31,667 nucleotides of DNA from an uncultured Oscillospiraceae bacterium. GTDB lineage: Bacteria; Bacillota; Clostridia; Oscillospirales; Oscillospiraceae. Below are positions 1 through 7,389 of the stretch, one piece after another (position 1 is the first letter of the stretch; each line of letters opens with the position of its first letter). The translations under genes were made by a program, and so were the position numbers. Location of the stretch: positions 1 to 31,667 of the forward strand of contig CAJUFJ010000040.1 in assembly GCA_910585815.1 (NCBI GenBank), written 5' to 3'. The notes under the pieces are model-generated. The model was not told the origin of the DNA. It made no database searches and saw only the letters and a program-made list of their open reading frames with translations.

Positions 1-326
1 AACTTCATCCGGGCCAGGGCGTAGGCGGCGGGGATGCCGCACAGCATGGCGATGATGGTGGAGCCGCCGGCAATCATGACGGAGTTGAGCATATACCTGG
101 CCATGGGAGCCCGGCTCCAGATGTCGATGAAGTTGGACCACAGGGCGGTGATGGGCAGAACGGTGCCGGCGGCGGAGAAAATCTCCTCCCGGCTTTTCAG
201 CGCGGTGCACAGCATGGCAAAGTAGGGGTAGAGGGTGATGACGCACACGTCCAGAATCACAAAGTAGAGCAGCAGGCGCAGGATGGTTTTTTTCATGGAG
301 ACAGGCTTTTTCGCGGTTTGGGTCAC
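1..326 (-). CDS. sugar ABC transporter permease, MalG-type (C-terminus outside window)
   Basis: Inner-membrane permease subunit of a carbohydrate importer. Only the first ~108 residues are present because the gene runs off the left edge. I chose the GTG at 324-326: it overlaps the TGA stop of the upstream permease (GTGA overlap) and has AAGGAG about ten bases upstream. An in-frame ATG at 294-296 (MKKTILRLLLYF) is the alternative. The visible part has a short cytoplasmic N-terminus, a first membrane segment, a PYFAMLCTALKSREEIF segment typical of MalG-type permeases, and the start of the permease domain (YMLNSVMIAGGSTIIAMLCGIPAAYALAR). The EAA loop is not visible. The overlap means it is translationally coupled to the MalF-type partner, and both serve the binding protein at 1440-2735. 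Substrate is inferred from the locus: a host-glycan disaccharide or amino sugar. Confidence 0.88.
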   Translation of the reverse strand, partial: MTQTAKKPVSMKKTILRLLLYFVILDVCVITLYPYFAMLCTALKSREEIFSAAGTVLPITALWSNFIDIWSRAPMARYMLNSVMIAGGSTIIAMLCGIPAAYALARMK

Positions 327-1282
327 AGGTCTTCATCTCCTTTCCGCAGGGTATAGATCATGTACACACTGGCGCACACCAGCAGAATCAGGAAGCCGAT
401 GACCGACACAGCGGAGGCCTCGCCCTGCTTGCCGTTGTAGAAGGCCAGCTTATACAGATAGGTGACCAGCGTATCGGTGTGGTTGGCGGGGTCGCCCTTG
501 GTCATGGTCCAGATGATGGGGAAGGAGTTGAACACGTAGATAATATTCAGCACGGTGGACACCGTCAGGGAGGACTTGACCAGAGGCAGGGTGATCTTGA
601 ACAGCTTCTGGAAGTAGCCCGCGCCGTCCACGGTGGCGGCCTCGTAGTAGGAGTTGTCGATGCTCTGCAGGCCGGACAGCACGCAGAAGCAGACGAAAGG
701 GATGGTGACAAAGATGCCGCAGGCGATCTCCCAGGCAAACCATGCGGTGGGGCTGGAGGTCCAGTTTATGGGGGCGCTGATGACCTTCAGCTCCATCAGC
801 AGAGTGTTCAGGGTGCCGTAGTCGGTGTTGACAATGAACTTCCAGGCGCTGGCCTGAATCACCAGGGTGGTGGCCCAGGGGAAGACCACGATGGCCCGGG
901 CCACCTTTCTGCCCTTAAACTGGTTGTTCAGCAGGAGGGCCAGGATGAAGCCCAGAAGGGTGGAGATGACCACCACGGCCACCGTCCAGAGGATGGTATT
1001 TTTCAGCACAAGAGAAAACGCAGGGTCTTTCATGACATTGGTGAAGTTTTCAAAGTTATTGAAGCCCTTCAGCTTGCCTGCCCGGGTCACCTTGTTCATG
1101 GACAGCTGGAACACCTTGATGATGGGAGTTACGATAAAAACGGCCATCAGGATGATACTGGGGGCGATCCAGATGTAGGGCTCAACGGTGCGGAAGAACC
1201 GCCTGGTTCCGGGGTTGGGCAGGCGGGGGCTGCTTTGCTGGGCCTGCTGGCCCGCAGGGGCCGCCGGGGTTTTTGTACTCAC
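323..1282 (-). CDS. sugar ABC transporter permease, MalF-type
   Basis: Inner-membrane permease of a binding-protein-dependent sugar importer (CUT1-like). I start it at the GTG at 1280-1282, because AGGAGG sits seven bases upstream. The ATG at 1298-1300 would place that ribosome site inside the gene. About 319 residues. After a Pro/Gln-rich cytoplasmic N-terminus, about six membrane segments follow (first IWIAPSIILMAVFIVTPII). The EAA loop that docks on the ATPase is clear near the C-terminal third (YYEAATVDGAGYFQKLFKITLP). The last codons overlap the next permease gene. No ATPase gene is present nearby. Many Firmicute sugar importers share a multipurpose MsmK-type ATPase encoded elsewhere, so this is probably the case here (inference). 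Confidence 0.93.
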   Translation of the reverse strand: MSTKTPAAPAGQQAQQSSPRLPNPGTRRFFRTVEPYIWIAPSIILMAVFIVTPIIKVFQLSMNKVTRAGKLKGFNNFENFTNVMKDPAFSLVLKNTILWTVAVVVISTLLGFILALLLNNQFKGRKVARAIVVFPWATTLVIQASAWKFIVNTDYGTLNTLLMELKVISAPINWTSSPTAWFAWEIACGIFVTIPFVCFCVLSGLQSIDNSYYEAATVDGAGYFQKLFKITLPLVKSSLTVSTVLNIIYVFNSFPIIWTMTKGDPANHTDTLVTYLYKLAFYNGKQGEASAVSVIGFLILLVCASVYMIYTLRKGDEDL

Positions 1283-1312
1283 GGAGACACCTCCTGTCAT
1301 TTTATGGGCGCC

Positions 1313-1402
1313 TTCCGGCCGTTTTTCAAAAGCGGAGCGGGTTCTGCCCTTGAAAAACGGCTGGAAGATGCCGGGGGGCCGGGCCGTCCTGGCCCGGCCC
1401 CC
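1313..1402 (-). promoter_or_regulatory. two stem-loops between binding-protein and permease genes
   Basis: Between the binding protein stop (1440) and the permease start there are two strong hairpins. One has 17-base arms at 1313-1329 and 1350-1366 with a single G/A difference that allows wobble pairing. The other has perfect 12-base GC-only arms at 1374-1385 and 1391-1402 with a five-base loop. Neither is followed by a T tract on the minus strand, so they are unlikely to be full terminators. In binding-protein transporter operons such structures usually protect the binding-protein mRNA from 3' decay and lower permease output, and I infer that role here. Confidence 0.6.
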
Positions 1403-1439
1403 GCGGTTATGTGCGGTTTCAGTTCAGTGCTGAGAAAAC

Positions 1440-2735
1440 TCAGCCGGCAATCTTGGCCTGGAGGGCGTCCAGCAGCTCCTTGACGTTGCCGCCCAGGAGG
1501 GCCTGCTGCTCCACGTCGATCACACCCTGCTTCACGTCGGCCCACTTGGCCTGGGCGGTGGGGTAGAACTTGGCGGAGCCAACGATCTCGATCCAGCTGG
1601 CGGCATCGGGGTTGGCGTCGGCCATGATCTTGCCGCCGGTGCTGGTGGCGGGCAGGAAGTCCTCCATGATAACCCAGTCGGAGTAACGGGTGTCGTCATA
1701 GAAGAAATCGAAGAAGGTCTTGATGGCCTCGACTTTGTCGTCGGTGTCCTCATTATCAAATACCATGAACCGGTCCATGACGCCCACGGAGGAGGTGCTC
1801 TTGCCCTCGTTGGCGGGGATGGAGGCAATGCCGAAGCTGATGGGATTCTCAGAGCTGGCAACGTAGGAGGAAATCTGGTTGGGGCCGATCATCATGGCCA
1901 GCTTGCCGGCGGCAAACAGCTCCTGAAGGTTGTAGCGGGTCTCGGTGGAGGGGTCGGAGTTGGTCAGGCCGTCCTTGACCAGCCCGACGATGTACTCAAC
2001 GGCTTCCACGTTCTCGGCGCTGTTCAGGGTCCAGTTGCCGGAGGCGTCGGTGAAGTCGCCGCCGTTGGTCCAGGAGTAGTAGGCGAAGCAGGCCTGGCCC
2101 TCGTCGGTGGTCATATCCACGCCCCAGGGGTAGATGTTGGCGTCATAGGCCTTGATGGCCTCACAGGCGGCCCTCAGCTCAGCCCAGGTGGTGGGGACCT
2201 TATCCACACCGGCGGCCTCAAGGATGTCCTTGTTGTAGTACATGGCCCGGGCGGAGGCCAGGTCGGGAATGGCCCAGATGGTGCCGTCGATGTTGGACTG
2301 CTCAATGAAGGCGGGGTAGAACTTGGCATAGGTCTCGTCAGAGACAAAGTCCTTGATGGGCCGGAGCAGGTCATCGCCCACATAGTCAGCGAAGGTGTCG
2401 ATGTTCAGGATGTCGGGGGCGGCGTTGTTGGAGACGCGGGTGTTGACCACAGTGTAGATGTCGTTCCAGGAAACCACTTCCACCTTCAGGTCGATGCCCT
2501 CGTTGGCGGCGTTAAAGTCGTTCTGGAAGCCGGCCCACCAGTCCTTGGTCTGCTTGCCGTACTCGGCGGCAATCACATTGATGGCGATCTTGTCGCCGGA
2601 GGGGGCGGGATCGGGGCTGCCGGAACCGGAGCCGGAGCCGGAACTGGGGTTGCTGGGGGTGCTGGGCGTGCCGCCGCAGGCAACCAGGGAAAGGCTCATA
2701 GCGGTGGCAAGCAAGGCTGCAAGAATCTTCTTCAT
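1440..2735 (-). CDS. extracellular sugar-binding lipoprotein of ABC transporter
   Basis: Substrate-capturing lipoprotein of the importer encoded downstream. About 431 residues. The start is the second ATG (2733-2735), since AAGGAG lies seven bases before it and only one or two bases before the ATG at 2739-2741. The N-terminus is a lipoprotein signal peptide with lipobox LVAC, then a Gly/Ser/Pro linker (SGSGSGSGSPDPAPSG) before the folded domain. The body has the family-1 solute-binding pattern: WWAGFQNDFNAANEG, then WNDIYTVVNTRVSNNAAPDIL near the N-lobe, and a tryptophan-rich middle (YYSWTNGGDF). It is the first gene after the regulator and has its own promoter-like region at 2819-2855. The sugar is not deducible from sequence alone. 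The locus suggests lacto-N-biose/galacto-N-biose or a related glycan. Confidence 0.92.
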   Translation of the reverse strand: MKKILAALLATAMSLSLVACGGTPSTPSNPSSGSGSGSGSPDPAPSGDKIAINVIAAEYGKQTKDWWAGFQNDFNAANEGIDLKVEVVSWNDIYTVVNTRVSNNAAPDILNIDTFADYVGDDLLRPIKDFVSDETYAKFYPAFIEQSNIDGTIWAIPDLASARAMYYNKDILEAAGVDKVPTTWAELRAACEAIKAYDANIYPWGVDMTTDEGQACFAYYSWTNGGDFTDASGNWTLNSAENVEAVEYIVGLVKDGLTNSDPSTETRYNLQELFAAGKLAMMIGPNQISSYVASSENPISFGIASIPANEGKSTSSVGVMDRFMVFDNEDTDDKVEAIKTFFDFFYDDTRYSDWVIMEDFLPATSTGGKIMADANPDAASWIEIVGSAKFYPTAQAKWADVKQGVIDVEQQALLGGNVKELLDALQAKIAG

Positions 2736-2771
2736 TTTCATTCTCCTTCTTTGTTGATTTTGACTTGCATA

Positions 2772-2812
2772 AAATAAGGCGTATAGAGAAAATTCACAAA
2801 TACACCTTATTT
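2772..2812. promoter_or_regulatory. inverted repeat at the start of the transporter transcript
   Basis: Arms 2772-2784 (AAATAAGGCGTAT) and 2800-2812 (ATACACCTTATTT) match at 12 of 13 positions, with a 15-base AT-rich loop. The repeat begins about seven bases downstream of the likely -10 box (2819-2824), so it spans the expected transcription start. It could be a repressor operator or a 5' untranslated hairpin. Only the symmetry is directly observed. Confidence 0.5.
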
Positions 2813-2818
2813 AAGTCT

Positions 2819-2855
2819 ATTATACTTGTCGATTGTGTAAATCATAGTGTGTAAA
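2819..2855 (-). promoter_or_regulatory. promoter of the binding-protein gene with tandem TTTACACA boxes
   Basis: On the minus strand a perfect TATAAT (-10) lies at 2824-2819. No good TTGACA is found at the right spacing. Instead two exact copies of TTTACACA (plus strand 2834-2841 and 2848-2855), 14 bases apart, occupy and extend upstream of the -35 region. A strong -10, a poor -35 and direct repeats are the usual layout of an activator-dependent promoter. The AraC-type regulator encoded just upstream is the obvious candidate (inference). Confidence 0.5.
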
Positions 2856-2867
2856 GTACGTAATATA

Positions 2868-2906
2868 GAAAAATCGTACGAACAAGTGAAAGCTCGTACG
2901 ATTTTC
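2868..2906 (-). terminator. hairpin with T tract after the regulator gene; also carries a shared motif
   Basis: Perfect 12-base arms (2870-2881 and 2894-2905) with a 12-base loop lie just after the regulator stop codon. Read on the minus strand the second arm runs into five Ts, giving an A-tract/hairpin/T-tract structure that could terminate in either direction. The arms contain TCGTACGA, itself a palindrome, and the sequence AAAATCGTACG recurs upstream of galE. The site may therefore be an operator as well as, or instead of, a terminator. Confidence 0.55.
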
Positions 2907-2911
2907 GTGCT

Positions 2912-3754
2912 CTATTGACCCCTGACCTTTTTCCGAAAGGTGCTGGGGGTGGTGCCCGTCATGGACCGGAAGACCTTGGAAAAGTAGTTGTAGTCGCTGA
3001 TGCCCACCGACTCGGCCACGGCGGATATGGGCATGTTGCTCTGAAGCAGCAGCCGCTTGGCGGCATCGATGCGCCGCCGGGCGATGAGGTAGGACAGGGT
3101 TTCGCCCCCGGACAGCTCCTTGGCGATGGCGCACAGCTTGGTGCGGCCGATGTGCAGGTGCCGGGAGATGGAGGCCAGAGACAGCTTTTCCATATAGTGC
3201 TCGTCCAGATACAGGGCCAGCTTCTGGGCGTCGGTCTGCTCGGTGGCCAGAATCATGCCCTTGAGCTGGATGTAGGCGGACAGGGCCTCCAGGGTCTCGG
3301 CGTAGGCCTGGACCTCCTGCTGGGAGTACTGGCGAAACTGGAAAAAGGCCTCCTTCAGGGAGTCGGGCCCGCCGGGCCACCAGTCCAGCAGGGCGCGGGT
3401 GTGCTCCCACTGCTCCTCCATGGGGGAGTCGTCCAGATAACAGCCCACGGCCAGATAGGCCAGGGGATTTTTCCGGTCGTAGAGGGGCATAACGGCCTCA
3501 CAGATGCCCACGTGGCAGCGGTAGAACTGAAAACCCCGCTCGGCGGTGTAGTGGCGTATCTTGCACTGGTCGCAGGCGATGCAGCGCTCGTGGCCCTCGG
3601 GCAGGTCGTTGATGGCCCGGCAGAAGGGGGGATGGCCCCGGAACAGGTTGATATCCCGCCCCTCGGGGTCCAGAATGTTGGCGGGAACGCCGGTAAGGAT
3701 CTTCAGGTTGGCAATCAGTCTGCGCAGCTGCTCCTCGTCAAAGAGGGTGTTCAC
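2912..3754 (-). CDS. PocR-domain AraC-family transcriptional regulator
   Basis: DNA-binding regulator, about 280 residues. I start it at GTG 3752-3754, which has GGGAGG seven bases upstream. An upstream ATG (3821-3823) would require translating through a hairpin and palindrome. Residues ~5-165 match the PocR ligand-sensing domain, with its cysteine set: C45, then C58, C61, C64 (CIACDQC), C80 and C85 (CHVGIC). The C-terminal ~100 residues hold the two helix-turn-helix units of AraC proteins: LSLASISRHLHIGRTKLCAIAKE and MPISAVAESVGISDYNYFSKVFRSMTG (split here for reading). PocR domains bind small organic ligands. The ligand here is unknown but probably a sugar intermediate of the locus. It lies between nahK and the transporter genes and is likely to control one or both. 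Confidence 0.9.
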   Translation of the reverse strand: MNTLFDEEQLRRLIANLKILTGVPANILDPEGRDINLFRGHPPFCRAINDLPEGHERCIACDQCKIRHYTAERGFQFYRCHVGICEAVMPLYDRKNPLAYLAVGCYLDDSPMEEQWEHTRALLDWWPGGPDSLKEAFFQFRQYSQQEVQAYAETLEALSAYIQLKGMILATEQTDAQKLALYLDEHYMEKLSLASISRHLHIGRTKLCAIAKELSGGETLSYLIARRRIDAAKRLLLQSNMPISAVAESVGISDYNYFSKVFRSMTGTTPSTFRKKVRGQ

Positions 3755-3781
3755 ACCAACACCTCCCACAGTGAAACTCTC

Positions 3782-3824
3782 CTCTCCGGCCTGACAGGCC
3801 GGAGAGCATGGGGGTACCCCCATG
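3782..3824. promoter_or_regulatory. hairpin followed by a perfect 18-bp palindrome
   Basis: Between nahK and the regulator gene lies a hairpin with perfect ten-base arms (3782-3791 and 3797-3806, loop of five). It abuts a perfect 18-base palindrome, CATGGGGGTACCCCCATG (3807-3824). On the minus strand only TTT follows the hairpin, so termination would be weak. The pair could be an operator, an mRNA processing or stability structure, or a remnant of a small repeat. Confidence 0.5.
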
Positions 3825-3836
3825 AGTCTGATTCAA

Positions 3837-4949
3837 TTACTTGCGGTAGCGGTTTACAATGGCCTCCAGCTCGCTCCAGCGCTCCTCCATGTCGGCCACC
3901 AGCTTGAACTGGGTGCGGCAGCGGTCCAGGTTTTGGCCCTCCCGGCTGATGTGGAAGTAGGTGTCCCCCTCCAGGTAGTCGGTGAGGAAGCGCATCCCGC
4001 ACTCCAGCGTCATCAGCTTGGCCCCCCAGGGGAGGTACTCAATCTCTGTGTTGCTGAGAGAGCCCCCGGTGCCCTCCAGGAAGGCGGCGGTGTAGGCGGA
4101 AAACAGGTCCACGTCCAGGTTGACCTTGGACAGGTCGGTCTCGTCCTCGGCGGAGTGGTTGGCCCCGAAGCGGATGGAGTCGCCAAAGTCGTAGAGCACC
4201 AGGCCGGGCATCACGGTGTCCAGGTCGATGATGCAGATGCCCTCGCCGGTCTTGTCGTCCATAAGGACGTTGTTCAGCTTGGTGTCGTTGTGGGTGACCC
4301 GCAGGGGCAGCTTGCCTGCCCGCAGGGCGTCCAGGGCCACCGAACAGTCCTTCTCCCGGGCCAGCACGAAGTCGATCTCCGGCTGGCAGCCCGCCGCCCG
4401 GCCCAGCTTGTCGGCGGCCACGGCGGCCTTGAACTTGGCCAGCCGGTCCTCGGTGTCGTGGAAGTGGGGGATGGTCTCATACAGGGTGTCGGCGGGGTAG
4501 TCCGCCAGCAGCTGCTGAAACCGGCCGAAGGCCCGGCCGGAGGCGGCGAACAGCTCCGGGGTGTCGGCGGTCTGGTGGCAGACGGTGCCCTCCACAAAGG
4601 GGTACAGCCGCCAGGCGCCCCCCTGGCTGTCAGTGTAGTAGTCCGCCCCGTTTTTGGGCCGGATGACCTCCATGGCCTCCCGGCTGCGGTCGCCGCTGTG
4701 CTTCTCAATCTCCCGGCCCAGAAACTCGGTGACGCCGATGATGTTTTCCATCAGCTGGTCCGGGTGCTTGAAAGCGGCGGCGCTCATGCGCTGGAGGATA
4801 AACCGGCGGCAGCAGGCGTTTTCCGGCTGGGTGTGGACCACAAAGGTGTCGTTGATATGGCCGCAGCCGTAGCGGATGGCTCCCACCACAGGCGCGCCGA
4901 AGTCAAAGGCCTCCAGGACCTCGTGCAGGGTCTGTTCTGCCTGTGCCAT
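3837..4949 (-). CDS. nahK: N-acetylhexosamine 1-kinase (NahK-type, aminoglycoside phosphotransferase fold)
   Basis: Cytosolic kinase, 370 residues, which by family phosphorylates C1 of GlcNAc or GalNAc with ATP to give the sugar 1-phosphate. The catalytic loop is RVTHNDTKLNNVL (HND at 220-222) and the metal-binding motif is IDLDTVMPG (D242 and D244), as in bifidobacterial NahK. An N-terminal CGHINDTFVV strand corresponds to the nucleotide-binding loop. Length matches the ~360-residue family. Its GGGAGG ribosome site lies in the last codons of the nucleotidyltransferase gene, three bases separate the two genes, and they are surely co-translated. The product would be the substrate of that nucleotidyltransferase. 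A homoserine or choline kinase of the same fold is less likely given the IDLDTVMPG motif and neighbours. Confidence 0.82.
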   Translation of the reverse strand: MAQAEQTLHEVLEAFDFGAPVVGAIRYGCGHINDTFVVHTQPENACCRRFILQRMSAAAFKHPDQLMENIIGVTEFLGREIEKHSGDRSREAMEVIRPKNGADYYTDSQGGAWRLYPFVEGTVCHQTADTPELFAASGRAFGRFQQLLADYPADTLYETIPHFHDTEDRLAKFKAAVAADKLGRAAGCQPEIDFVLAREKDCSVALDALRAGKLPLRVTHNDTKLNNVLMDDKTGEGICIIDLDTVMPGLVLYDFGDSIRFGANHSAEDETDLSKVNLDVDLFSAYTAAFLEGTGGSLSNTEIEYLPWGAKLMTLECGMRFLTDYLEGDTYFHISREGQNLDRCRTQFKLVADMEERWSELEAIVNRYRK

Positions 4950-4952
4950 GGC

Positions 4953-5876
4953 TCACACCTCCCAAAGCCGGTCGGGATAGAGCCCGGCGGCGGTCTTTTC
5001 GGTGATGGCGGCCACCACCGTGGGCTTGTCCTCCCGGTAGGTGACGCCGTACCACTTGTCCTCGCTGCGCAGCACCTTCACCCGGGCCTTGCCCTCGTCG
5101 ATGAGCTGGCTGACCACGGTGGGCAGGAAGTACTCCCCCTTCTCCGGGTTCTCGGCCAGGGTCTTGTCCAGGAAGGCGGGGAAGCGGGCCAGGGCCTCGT
5201 CCAAAAAGCTGCGGGTGAAGCCCCACATGTTCATGGACACGATGGTGTCGGCGGACAGGTCGGTCCAGGTGTCCCCGTCGTCCTCGGTGTACCGGGGGGG
5301 CTCGCCCTTCTCGATCTTGGTGCGCTCGGTGACCTGGGTGAGGAAGTGGTCCGCCGTCTCCTCGCACACGCCCCGGGCCACGGTGCCGTTCTCGGTGACG
5401 GTGTTTTTCAGCAGATAGCCCACCATGACATACTCATACATGTCCCCATCGGCGTGGGTGGACAGGTAGTTGTAGATCTCCTGGTAGGCCTCGGGACCGT
5501 AGTAGTCGTCGGCGTTGATAACGGCAAAGGGGCCGTCTACGATGTTCCGGGCGGCCAGGGCGGCGTGGGCGGTGCCCCAGGGCTTGGTCCGGCCGGCGGG
5601 CACGGAATACCCCTCGGGCAGGTCCTCCTTCAGCTGATAGGCGTACTTCACGTCCATCACCTTGGACACCCGGTCCCCGATGGCCTCCTTGAAATCGGCC
5701 TCGATCTCGGGCTTGATGACAAACACCACCGTCTCAAAGCCGGCGCGCTTGGCGTCGTAGATGGAGTAGTCAATGATAAGCTGGCCATGGCTGCCCACCG
5801 GGTCCAGCTGCTTTAGGCCACCGTACCGGCTGCCCATGCCAGCGGCCATAATCACTAAAACGGGTTTGTTAGACAT
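4953..5876 (-). CDS. sugar-1-phosphate nucleotidyltransferase
   Basis: Cytosolic enzyme, 307 residues, of the NTP-transferase (GT-A-like) family, joining a nucleotide to a sugar 1-phosphate and releasing pyrophosphate. The N-terminal nucleotide-binding loop is MAAGMGSRYGGLKQ (residues 10-23). Further features are KPWGTAHAALAAR (nucleotide/base recognition) and INADDYYG (metal-binding Asp). The start ATG has AAGGAG five to six bases upstream. It lies directly before nahK in the same transcript. I infer that it makes UDP-GalNAc/UDP-GlcNAc, or UDP-Gal, from the kinase or phosphorylase product, replacing the GalT-type enzyme of the bifidobacterial pathway. The nucleotide and sugar are not proven by sequence. 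Confidence 0.85.
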   Translation of the reverse strand: MSNKPVLVIMAAGMGSRYGGLKQLDPVGSHGQLIIDYSIYDAKRAGFETVVFVIKPEIEADFKEAIGDRVSKVMDVKYAYQLKEDLPEGYSVPAGRTKPWGTAHAALAARNIVDGPFAVINADDYYGPEAYQEIYNYLSTHADGDMYEYVMVGYLLKNTVTENGTVARGVCEETADHFLTQVTERTKIEKGEPPRYTEDDGDTWTDLSADTIVSMNMWGFTRSFLDEALARFPAFLDKTLAENPEKGEYFLPTVVSQLIDEGKARVKVLRSEDKWYGVTYREDKPTVVAAITEKTAAGLYPDRLWEV

Positions 5877-5916
5877 ATTATTACTCCTTAATATTTATGA
5901 TTTGTTTGGAGTGGAA

Positions 5917-7383
5917 TCACGAAAAACGATAGACGCGGATGATGTATTTGCTGGGTTGGAAGGTGACGGCGCACACCTGCCCGGTCTCGTTCTGGTAGAC
6001 CTGACAGACCTTCCCCTTGAGCCGGTGCCGGGAGATGCACTCCAGCTCCGGGGTGTAGCAGGAAAAATAGCTGCCAGCACACATCCACAGGTTTCCCTGG
6101 CCATCTGTGGCCGTTGTGTTGGGAACGGAAGCGGCACCTTCACAAGCGGCATCCAGACTGGCGGCATCAGATGTTTGCTCCATAACAGCGCCGTCCATGT
6201 CCAGAACCAGCAGACATTCGGGGTGTCCGTTGTCGTCTTCCATAACAGCGCAGATGCGTCCTTCCTCGAGTCGGACCATGCGCGAAACCCCCTCTGCCGT
6301 CCACCGCTGTGTCCCATCTGGACCGTAACAGGCCAGCGCGGGTTCCCGTATCTGGATCGGCGGGCGGGAACCGTCAAATTGGGGGCAAATCTCTGCCAGA
6401 AAGCCGCCGTCGGGCAGAAGTGTGAAGGTCCCGGTGGCGGGACTGTTCTCCAAAGTCAGCGGGAGGGGGCAGGGCAATATTCCGGCGGTGTCATGCACGA
6501 TGACGGTTTGGGTCGGTTTGTACGCGCCGGGAAAGCCGGAGGGGTCCGGCCCATGGAGGACCGCCGCGGTGACCAGCCGGTCCTCCGACTGGGCATAGAG
6601 ATAGGTGTCAAATCGGTCAGCAGTATCCGGATCAGCCAGCGGGACCAGCTCCAGCCGTCCATCGGGCAGCGGGCGGGCCCACTCGCCTCCGACACAGGTA
6701 TAGCCGAGTATATCGCCGGCCCGTTCTATCACATATTCGCAGTTCTGGTCTTCCCCGCGCACAGCGGGCCGCAGGATCAGAGTTCCTGACCGCAGCGCCA
6801 ATGTAAACTCCGGGTGACGGTCCGGTATCTCCTGAATCAGCTCCGCCTTATACCGGTTTTTGATCTTGAGCGGCGCCGGGCGTTCCCTGATCCAGTTCTC
6901 CAAGGGGCCGGCGTCCTCTTTGACGGTCTCTCCGGGTGTCTCGCCGCAGTGAATCAACAGCGGCGCACCCAGCAGAGCCTGCAAAATGCCCAGCTTTTCC
7001 TCCTGTACCTCACAGCCGGCAAGCAGCCGTTTCAGCTTGGGGGCCAGCTCCTCGGGCAGACCCAGGACGGAACAGAACAGCGCGGAATTGCCCGCCTTGT
7101 GGGTTCCATACTTCGGAAGGGCAATGTGGTAAGTCAGGTTCTTTCCGCTTTGATAAAGCATAAGCCGGAGGGTGTCCCCGTCAATCAAAGAGACGGCCAG
7201 AACCGTGCATTGCAGCTTTTTGGAGAGGGACCTGGCCTTTCTCTCTGTTTCCATGAAGTCCGGGCCAAGGCAGGCGGTGACAAACCGCTCCGACCACGTT
7301 CCCACCAGGACTCCGGGCAGGGCGGCCCGGACGGTGTCCTCCGGGACGCCCAGGATCTGCAAACTGGAGACCGAGGCGCCCAT
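5917..7383 (-). CDS. unrecognised 488-residue cytosolic protein, possible beta-propeller C-terminal half
   Basis: I do not recognise this family. There is no signal peptide or membrane segment. Residues ~1-160 look mixed alpha/beta (TWSERFVTACLGPDF, then LQCTVLAVSLIDGDTLRLML). From ~185 onward the protein is rich in short strands ending in Asp/Gly turns, with repeated openings such as LPDGRLELVPL, LPDGGFLAEIC, YGPDGTQRWTAEG, LDMDGAVMEQ and TDGQGNLWMC, the look of a propeller with degenerate blades. It starts seven bases after the galE stop with no clear ribosome site, which suggests coupling to galE. It is followed by the nucleotidyltransferase after ~40 bases. Its place inside the sugar-nucleotide operon suggests a related or regulatory job, but no function can be assigned. 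Confidence 0.75.
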   Translation of the reverse strand: MGASVSSLQILGVPEDTVRAALPGVLVGTWSERFVTACLGPDFMETERKARSLSKKLQCTVLAVSLIDGDTLRLMLYQSGKNLTYHIALPKYGTHKAGNSALFCSVLGLPEELAPKLKRLLAGCEVQEEKLGILQALLGAPLLIHCGETPGETVKEDAGPLENWIRERPAPLKIKNRYKAELIQEIPDRHPEFTLALRSGTLILRPAVRGEDQNCEYVIERAGDILGYTCVGGEWARPLPDGRLELVPLADPDTADRFDTYLYAQSEDRLVTAAVLHGPDPSGFPGAYKPTQTVIVHDTAGILPCPLPLTLENSPATGTFTLLPDGGFLAEICPQFDGSRPPIQIREPALACYGPDGTQRWTAEGVSRMVRLEEGRICAVMEDDNGHPECLLVLDMDGAVMEQTSDAASLDAACEGAASVPNTTATDGQGNLWMCAGSYFSCYTPELECISRHRLKGKVCQVYQNETGQVCAVTFQPSKYIIRVYRFS

Positions 7384-7389
7384 TCCGGG

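Noticed and set aside
3755..3823. ATG at 3823 as the start of the AraC-type regulator
   Set aside because: The extra 23 residues would come from a hairpin and palindrome, while the GTG at 3754 has an ideal ribosome site.
3822..5816. A 664-codon open frame on the plus strand, antisense to nahK and the nucleotidyltransferase
   Set aside because: The translation is a low-complexity Gly/Val/Leu/His mixture typical of the reverse complement of GC-rich codons. The minus strand has two clear enzymes with ribosome sites.
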